DNA of 24,258 bases from Bacteroidota bacterium (lineage in GTDB: Bacteria > Bacteroidota > Bacteroidia > Flavobacteriales > Weeksellaceae). Numbering within the stretch: the stretch's first letter is position 1; every line of letters begins with the position of its first letter. Below are positions 14,411-22,726 of the stretch, piece by piece. The DNA is taken from positions 1-24,258 of the forward strand of contig JAEWYW010000030.1 of NCBI GenBank assembly GCA_023458535.1, written 5' to 3'. The notes under the pieces were generated by a model. That model was not told where the DNA came from. It made no database searches and saw nothing but the letters and a program-made list of their open reading frames with translations. The translations under genes were made by a program, and so were the position numbers.

Positions 14411-14896
14411 ATGAAAACTTTCTTCCTATTCTTGTTTTTGGGTTTTATAAATCTTCAAGCCCAAGATTTAGCAAGTTTTAGAGCAAAATACAGTACCGCA
14501 ACAGCCAATCAGAAAAACACAGAATCTTTTATTGCATTTGCAGATAATGCTTCATCCAGCAATCCGGCAATTGTAGGTTATAAAGCAGCAGCACAGTTTT
14601 TAAAATCAAAACTTAACCTTGAAAAAGGAAAGCGTATTGAACATATAAAAGCAGGTGTTAAATCTTTAGAGAATGTTATCGCTGACAATCCGAAAAATGC
14701 AGAACTGAGAATGATTCGTTTGAGTATTCAGGAAAATCTTCCTAAGGTTGTGGGATATGGTAAAAATATTAAATCTGATAAGGCATTTCTTCTAGCCAAC
14801 CTAAAAGATCAGCCTGCAGATTTAAAAAAGTACATCAGAAACTTTATTGCTCAGTCTAAATCTTTTACACCACAAGAAAAAACGAGTTCAAAATAA
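14411..14896 (+). CDS. Small exported protein of unknown function
   Basis: A 161-residue protein with a signal peptide (cleavage likely after NLQAQ). The mature chain is alpha-helical by residue pattern, with blocks AAQFLKSKLNLEKGKRIEH, VKSLENVIADNPKNAELRMI and KKYIRNFIAQSKSF, and looks like a short helical-repeat protein. I do not recognise the family. It has no lipobox, so it is probably periplasmic. The 1-nt and 3-nt gaps to its neighbours show it is an integral member of the operon, between the dehydratase-like gene and the glycosyltransferase. Confidence 0.7.
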   Translation: MKTFFLFLFLGFINLQAQDLASFRAKYSTATANQKNTESFIAFADNASSSNPAIVGYKAAAQFLKSKLNLEKGKRIEHIKAGVKSLENVIADNPKNAELRMIRLSIQENLPKVVGYGKNIKSDKAFLLANLKDQPADLKKYIRNFIAQSKSFTPQEKTSSK

Positions 14897-14899
14897 AAC

Positions 14900-16093
14900 A
14901 TGACTCATTCAGAAGTTCAAAATGCCATTATTGAGAAAAAAATTTGCGTTCTCATACCCACTTTTAATAATGAAAAAACATTAAGAAGAGTTATAGATGG
15001 TATTTTGAACTTCACAAATGCTATCATCGTTGTTAACGATGGTTCAACAGATTCTACCTCAAATATTCTTGCAGAATACCCTCAAATTACCACGATTTCA
15101 CTCCCTGAAAACAAGGGAAAGGGGAATGCCTTAAAAATTGGTTTTCAGAAAGCTAGAGATCTTCATTACCATTATGCGATAACGATAGATTCAGATGGAC
15201 AGCACTATCCTGATGACCTACCAATCTTTGTTGAGGCTCTTCTTAAAGAAAAACAAGATATTTTACTAATCGGAAACAGAAATATGTCTCAAGATGGTAT
15301 TCCAAGAAAAAGCAGTTTCGGTAATAATTTTTCTAATTTCTGGTACTGGTTTGAAACGGGAATAAAACTAGAAGACACACAATCGGGTTACCGACTTTAC
15401 CCTTTAAATAAGATTCCACATCAATATTTCACTCCCAAATTCGAGTTTGAAATTGAAGTGATTGTAAGAACTGCATGGCGTGGTATTCCTGTGGAAAATG
15501 TTCCTGTAAAAGTTTTGTACGATCCAGCAGAAAGGGTTTCTCATTTCAGACCTTTTAAAGACTTTACCAGAATCAGTATTTTAAATACAATTTTGGTTAC
15601 AATTGCTGTTTTTTATATTAAGCCAAGAGATTTTATTAAGTCTTTCAAAAAAAAAAGTCTTAAACAATTCATCCAAGAAGATGTACTAGAAAGCGAGGGC
15701 AGCAACCGAACAAAAGCTTTATCCATTGCTTTAGGAACTTTTATTGGTCTTTCTCCCTTTTGGGGATTTCACACGCTCCTAGCGATTTCTTTGGCCGTTG
15801 TTTTTAAACTGAATAAGGTATTATCTTTTTTATTTTCAAATGTCAGTTTACCACCATTTATCCCATTTATTTTAGCAGCTTCACTGTTTTTAGGAGCTCC
15901 ATTTGTAAGTGGTGATGCCAATATAATGAACCATGAACTGACTTTCGATCTTGTTAAGAATCACTTATTACAATACATCATCGGAAGTTTTATTTTAGCG
16001 TCAAGTGTTTCAGTGATTTTTGGAGTGGGATTTTTCTTTTTTTTAAATAAAGTGAGTCCAGAAGATGACACTTTGCATAAAGTAAGTAAGTAG
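14900..16093 (+). CDS. GT2 glycosyltransferase fused to a DUF2062 membrane domain
   Basis: A 397-residue fusion. The N-terminal GT-A domain (about 13-215) has IPTFNNE, the nucleotide-binding DGS at 47-49 and the metal site DSDGQH at 97-102. The C-terminal part (about 225-390) carries the DUF2062 pattern, with SIALGTFIGLSPFWGFHTLL and further membrane helices up to the C-terminus. Such fusions are found in Bacteroidetes and in some aryl-polyene clusters, where their substrate is not known. The enzyme probably acts at the inner membrane, using a nucleotide sugar or dolichol-like acceptor. It is the last gene of the + strand operon and runs into the hairpin at 16121-16161. Confidence 0.87.
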   Translation: MTHSEVQNAIIEKKICVLIPTFNNEKTLRRVIDGILNFTNAIIVVNDGSTDSTSNILAEYPQITTISLPENKGKGNALKIGFQKARDLHYHYAITIDSDGQHYPDDLPIFVEALLKEKQDILLIGNRNMSQDGIPRKSSFGNNFSNFWYWFETGIKLEDTQSGYRLYPLNKIPHQYFTPKFEFEIEVIVRTAWRGIPVENVPVKVLYDPAERVSHFRPFKDFTRISILNTILVTIAVFYIKPRDFIKSFKKKSLKQFIQEDVLESEGSNRTKALSIALGTFIGLSPFWGFHTLLAISLAVVFKLNKVLSFLFSNVSLPPFIPFILAASLFLGAPFVSGDANIMNHELTFDLVKNHLLQYIIGSFILASSVSVIFGVGFFFFLNKVSPEDDTLHKVSK

Positions 16094-16120
16094 ATTATAT
16101 TCTCATTTTTTGATTCAAAT

Positions 16121-16161
16121 ATTAAATAGTTTCGGCGCCGCAGGCGCCGAAACTATTTAAT
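16121..16161. terminator. Bidirectional hairpin terminator between convergent operons
   Basis: Arms 16121-16139 and 16143-16161 form a perfect 19-bp stem with a 3-nt loop (GCA). The inner part is GC-rich (CGGCGCC), the outer part A/T-rich (ATTAAATAG). It lies 27 nt after the GT2 stop and 106 nt from the C45 stop on the opposite strand. As the ends are A/T-rich on both sides it can serve both directions. Confidence 0.85.
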
Positions 16162-16267
16162 CTATAACTACATATTAACTCAGTAAGCAATTCTAAATAA
16201 AATTGTTAAGAAAACTAATGATATGAGCATCAAAAATTTCTAATGTTTTGAGTGAATAAAATCTATT

Positions 16268-17923
16268 TTACTTCCTTTTAGACTTTTTCAAATAATCTTC
16301 CACATTTTTTCTATCAGGTACAGTTGTAATTTCTTTTGTTAAAGCTTTCTCAAAGTAATTTTTAGCTTTTGAAAATTCTTTTTTCTCAAAATAATACTTT
16401 CCAACTTTATAATAAACATACCAAAAATTAGGATTCAATTGAATGTAATTTTCAAGAAAATTATCTGTTAAAATTTCAGTTTTACTATCTGTAGCTTTGG
16501 AAATAACATCTGTCAGTTTTCTGTATTCCAAATAGTTTTTAAAATCTTTTGAATCTACAAAACTGTCTTTAGGAATATTTTTTTCAGGTGAAGATAGCGT
16601 ACCTGATTTTGGTCTGTTTTCGGAGAAGATTGTATTGAGGTCATAACAAACAAATTCACCCAACTGGTAAGGATTGGAAGAAACCCAAACCAACTTTTTC
16701 TGAGGTGAAAAAACCACAGCATGATGTGCCAATAGCTGATTCAACGCCTTTTCATTGCCGTAACCGATAGAATGATTTTTTAAACCACTTCTATTTCTTA
16801 GCAGTTCAGCCATTTTTGTAGGATTCATCTTGGGATTATCAGTTAATATTTCCTGAAGCTTTTCATACCGGTATTCAGAATGACTTTCAGCAATGTGCTT
16901 TACATTTCGCTTGTCATGTTGATACGGTTCCGACTGAAAATGATTCGTGCATAAAAGTTTAGATGAATTTTCCACTTTATACACCCCAAAATTATCTGGT
17001 GAAACCTCAATAATTACAGCATTTTTATCATTCGCACTTCCTACCATAATAGATTCGGAAACAAATACCTTTCGCTTTTTTGCAATCTCAATGGCTTCAT
17101 CTGCATTTTTAGCAAACTGTAAAATCTCACGAGTTACCAATGAAATGGGCGTTTTTGCCACTAAAGGAATTTTAGATTTTCCTGCATTTATCGTAACTGT
17201 TAAGCCCTCTTTATTCATTCCAGAAACCACTCCAACCATGCCTCCCCAAGTAACTGACATGTAGGGAATTCCTTCTTCAGGCTCTACAAATTCAATAATT
17301 TTATCTTCAGCAAAATCGTCACCCACATAAAAATCAAAATTTCTACCTATAAGCAAGTCACCATCTACAGTATTTTCGTTCCAAACCGCAAGAGATGAAC
17401 AACCAACCAACATTAGATCTTGCATCGCATGCCCAATGTCGTGTGCGCCATGCAAATACATACTTCTCCTAAATTTGGGCGCGATAAAATCAAACTGATC
17501 AGATGAATATCTACTTAGACCATAAATTTCGGACTGAAAATCTTCCCGAACATTCAGATACATTTTTCTGTTATACCACTTTAAAACACCTCTCAAAAGC
17601 CACTGCTTAAATTTTGAAGGAACAAAGCCCTCAACCTTTGAAAAGAAGATGTCTTCCTGCTTCTGCATCAGCGGTTTTGTTAAAGCTCCGTTATTGTAAC
17701 CCAATTGTAGTGGATTGCCTTTTATGTAGAGTTCCCATTGCTGCTGCTTGTTTTTCGTCAGATAGTTTTCTTTGAAAAAGAAAGTAGAGTCGTTGACTTT
17801 TTCAACTTGCGGTTTATCTAGAGTATATTTTTGATAATCAGGAAGGTATTTAACTGATTTTGAAGTTCCACATGAACCTAAAATCATTAGAAGAACGAAG
17901 TAAATATGGATGTAGTTTTTCAT
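16268..17923 (-). CDS. C45-family autoproteolytic acyltransferase/hydrolase, lipid-anchored, with C-terminal TPR
   Basis: A 551-residue lipoprotein with lipobox LGSC (Cys18). The central domain has the Ntn-hydrolase C45 pattern: Cys175 in MLVGCSSLAVWNE followed by GRNFDFY at 193-199, the segment that in acyl-CoA:6-aminopenicillanate acyltransferase relatives becomes the new N-terminus after self-cleavage before the Cys. Further family segments are GMNKEGLTVTINAG and LLCTNHF. A short TPR-like region sits at the C-terminus (NFWYVYYKVGKYYFEKKEFS). It is the last gene of the - strand operon, 1 nt after the FAD oxidoreductase gene. It may catalyse acyl transfer, for example ester formation between an aryl-polyene acid and a dialkylresorcinol, or hydrolyse an amide. 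The activity is inferred. Confidence 0.83.
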   Translation of the reverse strand: MKNYIHIYFVLLMILGSCGTSKSVKYLPDYQKYTLDKPQVEKVNDSTFFFKENYLTKNKQQQWELYIKGNPLQLGYNNGALTKPLMQKQEDIFFSKVEGFVPSKFKQWLLRGVLKWYNRKMYLNVREDFQSEIYGLSRYSSDQFDFIAPKFRRSMYLHGAHDIGHAMQDLMLVGCSSLAVWNENTVDGDLLIGRNFDFYVGDDFAEDKIIEFVEPEEGIPYMSVTWGGMVGVVSGMNKEGLTVTINAGKSKIPLVAKTPISLVTREILQFAKNADEAIEIAKKRKVFVSESIMVGSANDKNAVIIEVSPDNFGVYKVENSSKLLCTNHFQSEPYQHDKRNVKHIAESHSEYRYEKLQEILTDNPKMNPTKMAELLRNRSGLKNHSIGYGNEKALNQLLAHHAVVFSPQKKLVWVSSNPYQLGEFVCYDLNTIFSENRPKSGTLSSPEKNIPKDSFVDSKDFKNYLEYRKLTDVISKATDSKTEILTDNFLENYIQLNPNFWYVYYKVGKYYFEKKEFSKAKNYFEKALTKEITTVPDRKNVEDYLKKSKRK

Positions 17924-17924
17924 T

Positions 17925-19439
17925 TCAGAATGATTTCAATCTTTGATGAACAACCTCACTTCCTAAAATCCTTGAGCACGTTGTAAATGCGCCAATGGTA
18001 ACCCCTAAAATCCCATGCATATTAACAGACTGTCCTGTTAGAAACAAATTTGGAATTTTTGTAGTTGGAGAAACCATTGTCTTTAGAGGGTTGGAGGATT
18101 CTTTTATATAGCCATACATATTTCCCTCTGCGCCACCAATATAATCTCTGTAAGACAAAGGTGATGATGTGTAGACAGCTTGAATATGTTTTCTTACATC
18201 AGGAATTCTCTTCTCAATAGCCGTTATAAATTTTTCAGCTTTTTCATTTTTGAAATCATTGTAGGCTTTGCCTCTATCATTTTCATCAACAATCGTATTG
18301 ATGGTATTTTCCCAGGCTTTAACCTCATCAAAATTTAAATAAGAAATTCCTGTTAAACTTTCAGCAAACTCTGGATTCTTCTTTGCAGAAGTTGATGATA
18401 ACATAAAAGTTGCCGGCCATGTTTCTTCTTGATAATCAAAAGTTTTCCAGACCTGATCTAAAGTTGAAAAGTGATAAAAATTATGATTAAAATAAGCCAA
18501 TGATTTTGGCTTTAAAACCAAATATATGCTAAAACAAGCAGAGATAGGTTTCCAACTGGCAACCCTATTAATAAAAGATTTTTTGAATCTTGATTCACCA
18601 ATCATTTTAAACGTTGCACGAATGTCAATATTAGAGATGTATTTTTCTCCAAAATATTCATGTCCATTCTTTGTTTTTACGGATTCGATGGAACCATCTG
18701 GATGAAACGTTGCACCTACAACTTCTGATCTTTTAAATACATCAGCACCATGCTCTCTAAGCCTTTTAATCAAAAGTTTTGAAATCTGGCTTCCACCTTT
18801 TACACATTTATAGGCACTTTGAAGATATGAATTTACGGTGAGTGCATGAACATACAAAGGAGTTATAGAGGGTTGACCCGCATACAACAAATTGGAACCT
18901 AAAAGGATCGCCTGTAGTTTTTTGTTGCATGTAACCGACTCCATAAATATTTGAGTATTAAGATGTAAGACCTCCTCGTTGTATTTACCATCGGTATCTA
19001 AATTATACCTTGGAAATTGGTCGCAAACGTAATTGATATCTTTACAATAATTCTCAAGATTTATTTTTTCATCGGGAAAATATTTTGAAAGTTGATTCAC
19101 AAAATTTTGGTAGCCTTGTGCATGAGGATATTCGTTTTCATCATCATCAAAGGTGATTTTATCGAAAGCATTTTTGTCCATTTCTTCAATATCCAAATCA
19201 TCCATAATTCCCAAATAAGAAAAGTATTGATGAAGATTTTGACCAGGTGCTAAACCGCCCAAATAATGAACACCGGTATCGAATACCAGTTTATCTCGGG
19301 AGAATGTTTGAAGATTTCCGCCGTATTGATTGTTTTTTTCAAGTACGCAAACCTTATAACCTTCCTTAGCCAAAACTAAAGCTGATACTAAACCACCGAG
19401 ACCACTCCCGATGACTATTATGTCATAATTTTTCCTCAA
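17925..19439 (-). CDS. FAD-dependent oxidoreductase, phytoene-desaturase (CrtI) superfamily
   Basis: A 504-residue protein. The N-terminal Rossmann fold is YDIIVIGSGLGGLVSALVLA (residues 5-24) followed by VLEKNNQYGGNLQTF. The C-terminal FAD contact is IPNLFLTGQSVNMHGILG. This is the CrtI/CrtO/CrtISO superfamily of polyene desaturases, isomerases and ketolases, and members recur in flexirubin clusters. It could desaturate, isomerise or oxidise the polyene or ring. The start is a TTG: no ATG or GTG lies between it and the in-frame stop at 19478-19476, and TTG places the Rossmann strand at a normal distance. The gap to the acyltransferase gene upstream is 36 nt. Confidence 0.9.
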   Translation of the reverse strand: MRKNYDIIVIGSGLGGLVSALVLAKEGYKVCVLEKNNQYGGNLQTFSRDKLVFDTGVHYLGGLAPGQNLHQYFSYLGIMDDLDIEEMDKNAFDKITFDDDENEYPHAQGYQNFVNQLSKYFPDEKINLENYCKDINYVCDQFPRYNLDTDGKYNEEVLHLNTQIFMESVTCNKKLQAILLGSNLLYAGQPSITPLYVHALTVNSYLQSAYKCVKGGSQISKLLIKRLREHGADVFKRSEVVGATFHPDGSIESVKTKNGHEYFGEKYISNIDIRATFKMIGESRFKKSFINRVASWKPISACFSIYLVLKPKSLAYFNHNFYHFSTLDQVWKTFDYQEETWPATFMLSSTSAKKNPEFAESLTGISYLNFDEVKAWENTINTIVDENDRGKAYNDFKNEKAEKFITAIEKRIPDVRKHIQAVYTSSPLSYRDYIGGAEGNMYGYIKESSNPLKTMVSPTTKIPNLFLTGQSVNMHGILGVTIGAFTTCSRILGSEVVHQRLKSF

Positions 19440-19475
19440 AAAGTAAAGTGTATTTGTATCAAAAATATTGAAAAT

Positions 19476-20357
19476 TTATTCAATATCGTCCCAAAAATCG
19501 AAGTAATTGAACCATTGTAATGGGTATTTTTCAATCATACTTTCTAGATTGTGAACATATGCATTTAAAACACCTTCAGTATCGCGTTTTTTCACATGTG
19601 CTACCCTTGCATAAAGATGATAATGGAGATTTTTTTCTTTCATTACATACACAAAAACCACTGGAACTCCCAAACGGGATGCAATAAGAAAAGGACCTGC
19701 CGGAAATTTAGCTTTCTTACCTAAAAGTTCTGCTTCTAAATATTTGGAACCTTCGAAATAACGATCGCCCGTAAAACAGATGAGCTCATTCTTCGCCAAC
19801 GCAGCATTGATATCAAAGATATGAGACATATCTTCTTTGATGTAAATAAATTTCGATGTTGATTTCTGTACAGCAACGCTTTCCATATACTCTTTAATCG
19901 CTGTAACTTCCTGATCTGTCGTTACTAAGTTAATTTGAAAATCTAAATCAATATCTGAAAAGAAATGCTCTGCAATTTCAAAATTTCCTATGTGAGCACT
20001 TATGAGAACACCTCCTTTTTTCTCAGCAAGCAACTGCTTTAAGTTTTCAATTCCATCAAACTCAAAGGTGAATTTATTTCTTAAGCCTGCATAAATAGCA
20101 GTTTTGTCGATTATGGTTTTCCCGAAAATAAGATAGCTTTGGTAAACAGAAATTTTTGATTTCAAAAAAGAATAACCTAGTCTCTTCCGGAAATAATAAA
20201 AGATATTTTTATTGCTTTGAGGTAAAAAAAGAAAATAATACGCTGCTACAAAATACAGAACAAAATACGCTGAACGGACGCCTAAGTTTTTAATACAAAA
20301 AACAAAAATTTTGTAACCTAAAATGTTACCTCTGGACTTGCCTTTCCACTTGTTCAT
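19476..20357 (-). CDS. LpxL/HtrB-type lysophospholipid acyltransferase family protein
   Basis: A 293-residue inner-membrane acyltransferase. One N-terminal membrane helix (about 27-47) is followed by the LPLAT domain with the catalytic HxxxxE, here His122 to Glu127 in ISAHIGNFE, and later CFTGDRYFEGSKYLEAELLG and PAGPFLIASRLGVPVVFVYV, typical of the LpxL/LpxM clade. These enzymes move an acyl chain from ACP to a hydroxyl. In a pigment cluster this is a good candidate for transferring the ACP-bound aryl polyene to a resorcinol or lipid acceptor. Housekeeping lipid A acylation is less likely given the operon position next to an ACP gene. Confidence 0.88.
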   Translation of the reverse strand: MNKWKGKSRGNILGYKIFVFCIKNLGVRSAYFVLYFVAAYYFLFLPQSNKNIFYYFRKRLGYSFLKSKISVYQSYLIFGKTIIDKTAIYAGLRNKFTFEFDGIENLKQLLAEKKGGVLISAHIGNFEIAEHFFSDIDLDFQINLVTTDQEVTAIKEYMESVAVQKSTSKFIYIKEDMSHIFDINAALAKNELICFTGDRYFEGSKYLEAELLGKKAKFPAGPFLIASRLGVPVVFVYVMKEKNLHYHLYARVAHVKKRDTEGVLNAYVHNLESMIEKYPLQWFNYFDFWDDIE

Positions 20358-20423
20358 AACCTAAAAGAAAGCAGATATTTATTGATAAAAAACTGCAGAA
20401 ATTAATAGAAATTCTTCAATAAA

Positions 20424-20675
20424 TTAGTTTTTAGATTTAATTTTTGTGTCGATTGTATTATAGAAATCATCGAAGGTTTTCATTTTTTTAAAATCCTCCT
20501 CGCCTAATTTAACACCAAAATTAGACTCTATAACCACTACCATATCAATATAATCTAGGCTATCTAAGCCCAAAGTTTCTTTTAAAGGTGCATCATTTTG
20601 AATATCATCTCGATCAACTTCAAATTCATTCACCAAAAAATCATTAACAACAGCAACAATTTTATCTTTATCCAT
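20424..20675 (-). CDS. Acyl carrier protein (ACP 2)
   Basis: An 83-residue ACP with Ser39 in GLDSLDY as the phosphopantetheine site, followed by the acidic helix MVVVIESNFGVKLGEEDF. It differs from ACP 1 in charge and in the tail (TFDDFYNTIDTKIKSKN), so the two likely serve different steps, as the ApeE/ApeF pair does in gammaproteobacterial clusters. The start at 20675 (ATG) is preferred over the GTG one codon upstream. It lies 3 nt after KS 3 and upstream of the acyltransferase, which suggests KS 3 and the acyltransferase act on this ACP. Confidence 0.92.
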   Translation of the reverse strand: MDKDKIVAVVNDFLVNEFEVDRDDIQNDAPLKETLGLDSLDYIDMVVVIESNFGVKLGEEDFKKMKTFDDFYNTIDTKIKSKN

Positions 20676-20678
20676 CAC

Positions 20679-21899
20679 TTATTCAAATTTTTTAACGATT
20701 AAAGCCGAATTTGTTCCTCCGAAACCGAAAGAATTCGACAAAAATACGTCAATTTTTTGATTTTTTGTTTCTGATACTAAATTTATCTTTTGTGCGTCCT
20801 CATCAGGATGCTCTAAATTGATATTTGGTGCAATAAAATTGTTCTGCATCATCAAAATAGAATATACTATTTCGCTTGCACCAGCCATCCAGCATTCGTG
20901 CCCCGTCATGGATTTTGTAGAACTCACAGGAATTTCATTACCGAAAATCTGTAAAATAGCTTTGGCTTCATTTGCATCACCAATCGGCGTTGATGTTGCG
21001 TGTGCATTGATATAATCTACCTGCCCAGTCTGTAACCCAGCCTGATCTAACGCTCTCTGCATTGCAGTTGCAGGTCCGTCCACATTGGGTGTAGAAATAT
21101 GGCCTCCGTTAGATGAAAATCCATAACCTAATATTTCGGCAATAATAGGTGCACCTCTACGTTGGGCAGACTCTAAGCTTTCAACAATTAATGTTGCAGC
21201 TCCACCACTGGGAATAAGGCCGTCTCTATCTTTATCAAATGGTCTAGAAGCTTTTGTAGGATCATCCTCACGCGTTGAAAAAACGCCTAATCCATCAAAA
21301 CTGGTCATCGAATATTTATTGGTTTCCTGCGCTCCACCGCATACTATAATATCCTGTAAACCAGACTTTATCATCATAAAAGCCAAACCTAATGAATGAG
21401 AACCGCTTGCACAGGCTGCGCTGATTGTCATGTTCACACCGCGAAGTTTAAAAATGGTTGACAAATTCATGGTGACAGTGGAATTCATGGATTTAAAAAT
21501 CGCTCCTGAACCAATAAGAGTGGTGTCTTTCTTTTCACGAACAATATCTGTAGCTTCAATAACTGCCTGAGAAACGCTGTCGTTTCCGTATAAAATGCCA
21601 ACTTCGTGTTCATCTAAGAACTCATCTGTAATATTGGCATTCTGAAAAGCTTCTAAAGTTGCCAGATAAGCATATTCACTTTCTTCAGCCATGCTTACTC
21701 TCTGCCTTCTGCTCAGTAAATTTTTAAGATCTGGTTTGGGCACAACCCCCGTTAAACCTGATCTAAAGCCAAAATCTTTACGCTCAGGATCTAAAATAAT
21801 TCCTGATTTACCGCTATATAGTGATTCTGTAACCTCTTCTAATGAAGTTCCGATGCAGGAATATATTCCCATACCGGTGATGACTACTCTGTTTTGCAT
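20679..21899 (-). CDS. Beta-ketoacyl-ACP synthase (KS 3)
   Basis: A 406-residue FabF/FabB-like condensing enzyme. It starts QNRVVITGMGIYSCIG, has active Cys163 in SAACASGS, His300 in NAHATSTPIGD, Lys329 and His334 in STKSMTGHECWMAGA, and ends SNSFGFGGTNSAL. All catalytic residues are present. The SMTGHECWMAGASE stretch is unlike the usual GHxxGAAG and marks a distinct clade. It is followed 3 nt later by ACP 2 and preceded by FabG, giving a compact KR-KS-ACP set that could perform the extension cycle together with a dehydratase. Confidence 0.94.
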   Translation of the reverse strand: MQNRVVITGMGIYSCIGTSLEEVTESLYSGKSGIILDPERKDFGFRSGLTGVVPKPDLKNLLSRRQRVSMAEESEYAYLATLEAFQNANITDEFLDEHEVGILYGNDSVSQAVIEATDIVREKKDTTLIGSGAIFKSMNSTVTMNLSTIFKLRGVNMTISAACASGSHSLGLAFMMIKSGLQDIIVCGGAQETNKYSMTSFDGLGVFSTREDDPTKASRPFDKDRDGLIPSGGAATLIVESLESAQRRGAPIIAEILGYGFSSNGGHISTPNVDGPATAMQRALDQAGLQTGQVDYINAHATSTPIGDANEAKAILQIFGNEIPVSSTKSMTGHECWMAGASEIVYSILMMQNNFIAPNINLEHPDEDAQKINLVSETKNQKIDVFLSNSFGFGGTNSALIVKKFE

Positions 21900-21906
21900 T
21901 TTTTTA

Positions 21907-21960
21907 AATGTAGCAATGTATCAACTTACCAGTCTAACGATGATTGTTAGGTGGCTAAAT
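21907..21960 (-). repeat. Imperfect inverted repeat before KS 3
   Basis: On the - strand it begins ATTTAGCCACCTAACAATC and ends TTGATACATTGCTACATT, just upstream of the KS 3 start. Its first part matches the element before ACP 1 (15 of 18). Its last part matches the element before KS 2 (TTGATACATTGTTACATT, one difference). A small internal hairpin is formed by 21934-21941 and 21943-21950 (7 of 8 pairs). Confidence 0.6.
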
Positions 21961-21973
21961 TGTCACATTAAAT

Positions 21974-22705
21974 TTATGAATAAATTCCGCCATTAATATT
22001 GATAACTTCTCCCGTGATATAGGAAGCTTTTTTGGATGCTAAAAAAGCCACCAAATCTGCCACTTCTTCCGCTTCACCAAAACGGTTTGCAGGAATCATT
22101 GCCTTCATCTCATCTTCATTAAATTCTTGCGTCATATCTGTTTTTATAAACCCTGGTGCCACTGCATTCACGGTAATATTTCTCTTGGCTACTTCTTGCG
22201 CCAATGCCTTTGTAGCACCTACAACTGCACCTTTTGCTGCAGAATAATTGGTTTGCCCTGCAGTTCCCTTAACACCGGAAACAGAAACCATATTGATGAT
22301 TCTCCCGTATTTATTTCTCAAGAGTTTCTGAATGAAAAAATTGGTAACATTATAAAAACCATTCAAACTGGTGTTGATTACATCATTCCAATCTTCGGGT
22401 TTCATCCACATAAATAATCCATCCCGGGTAATTCCTGCGTTATTGATGATAACCTCAACCAAAGAATTTGGATTTGCATCCTGCCATTTAGTAAGAACTT
22501 CCGTAGTTTCAGCAGCATTTCCTACATCAAATTTAAGAATTTCACCCGTTGCACCCAACTCCTGAACCTGTGCTAAAGTTTCCTTCGCAGCAGCCTCGTT
22601 CGAAGTATAATTAATTAAAATATGATAATTTTTTTCTTCCGCTAATTTCAGGCAAATGGCCTTACCAATTCCCCTAGAACCTCCTGTTACAATTGCACAT
22701 TTCAT
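21974..22705 (-). CDS. fabG: 3-oxoacyl-ACP reductase (FabG-type SDR)
   Basis: A 243-residue short-chain dehydrogenase. The cofactor motif is TGGSRGIG at 7-14, NNAG at 88-91, and the catalytic set is Ser141, Tyr154 and Lys158 (YSAAK). The Arg11 after the Gly/Ser pair favours NADPH. It reduces 3-oxoacyl-ACP to 3-hydroxyacyl-ACP and is placed directly before KS 3 and ACP 2, so it is probably the pathway-specific ketoreductase (ApeQ-like). The C-terminus ends INGGIYS, standard for FabG. It starts 21 nt after the ammonia-lyase gene. Confidence 0.94.
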   Translation of the reverse strand: MKCAIVTGGSRGIGKAICLKLAEEKNYHILINYTSNEAAAKETLAQVQELGATGEILKFDVGNAAETTEVLTKWQDANPNSLVEVIINNAGITRDGLFMWMKPEDWNDVINTSLNGFYNVTNFFIQKLLRNKYGRIINMVSVSGVKGTAGQTNYSAAKGAVVGATKALAQEVAKRNITVNAVAPGFIKTDMTQEFNEDEMKAMIPANRFGEAEEVADLVAFLASKKASYITGEVININGGIYS

Positions 22706-22726
22706 GGATTTCTTATTTTATAATAC

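Noticed and set aside
16121..16161. Insertion-sequence end or attachment site
   Set aside because: There is no transposase or integrase nearby and no flanking direct repeat; the place between convergent operons fits a terminator.
16947..17264. + strand open frame opposite the C45 gene (105 codons)
   Set aside because: It is antisense to a well-supported gene, with no motif and no leader.
21691..21996. + strand open frame opposite the KS 3 start and FabG end
   Set aside because: It spans the gap and two real genes on the other strand, and the protein is low complexity with no motifs.
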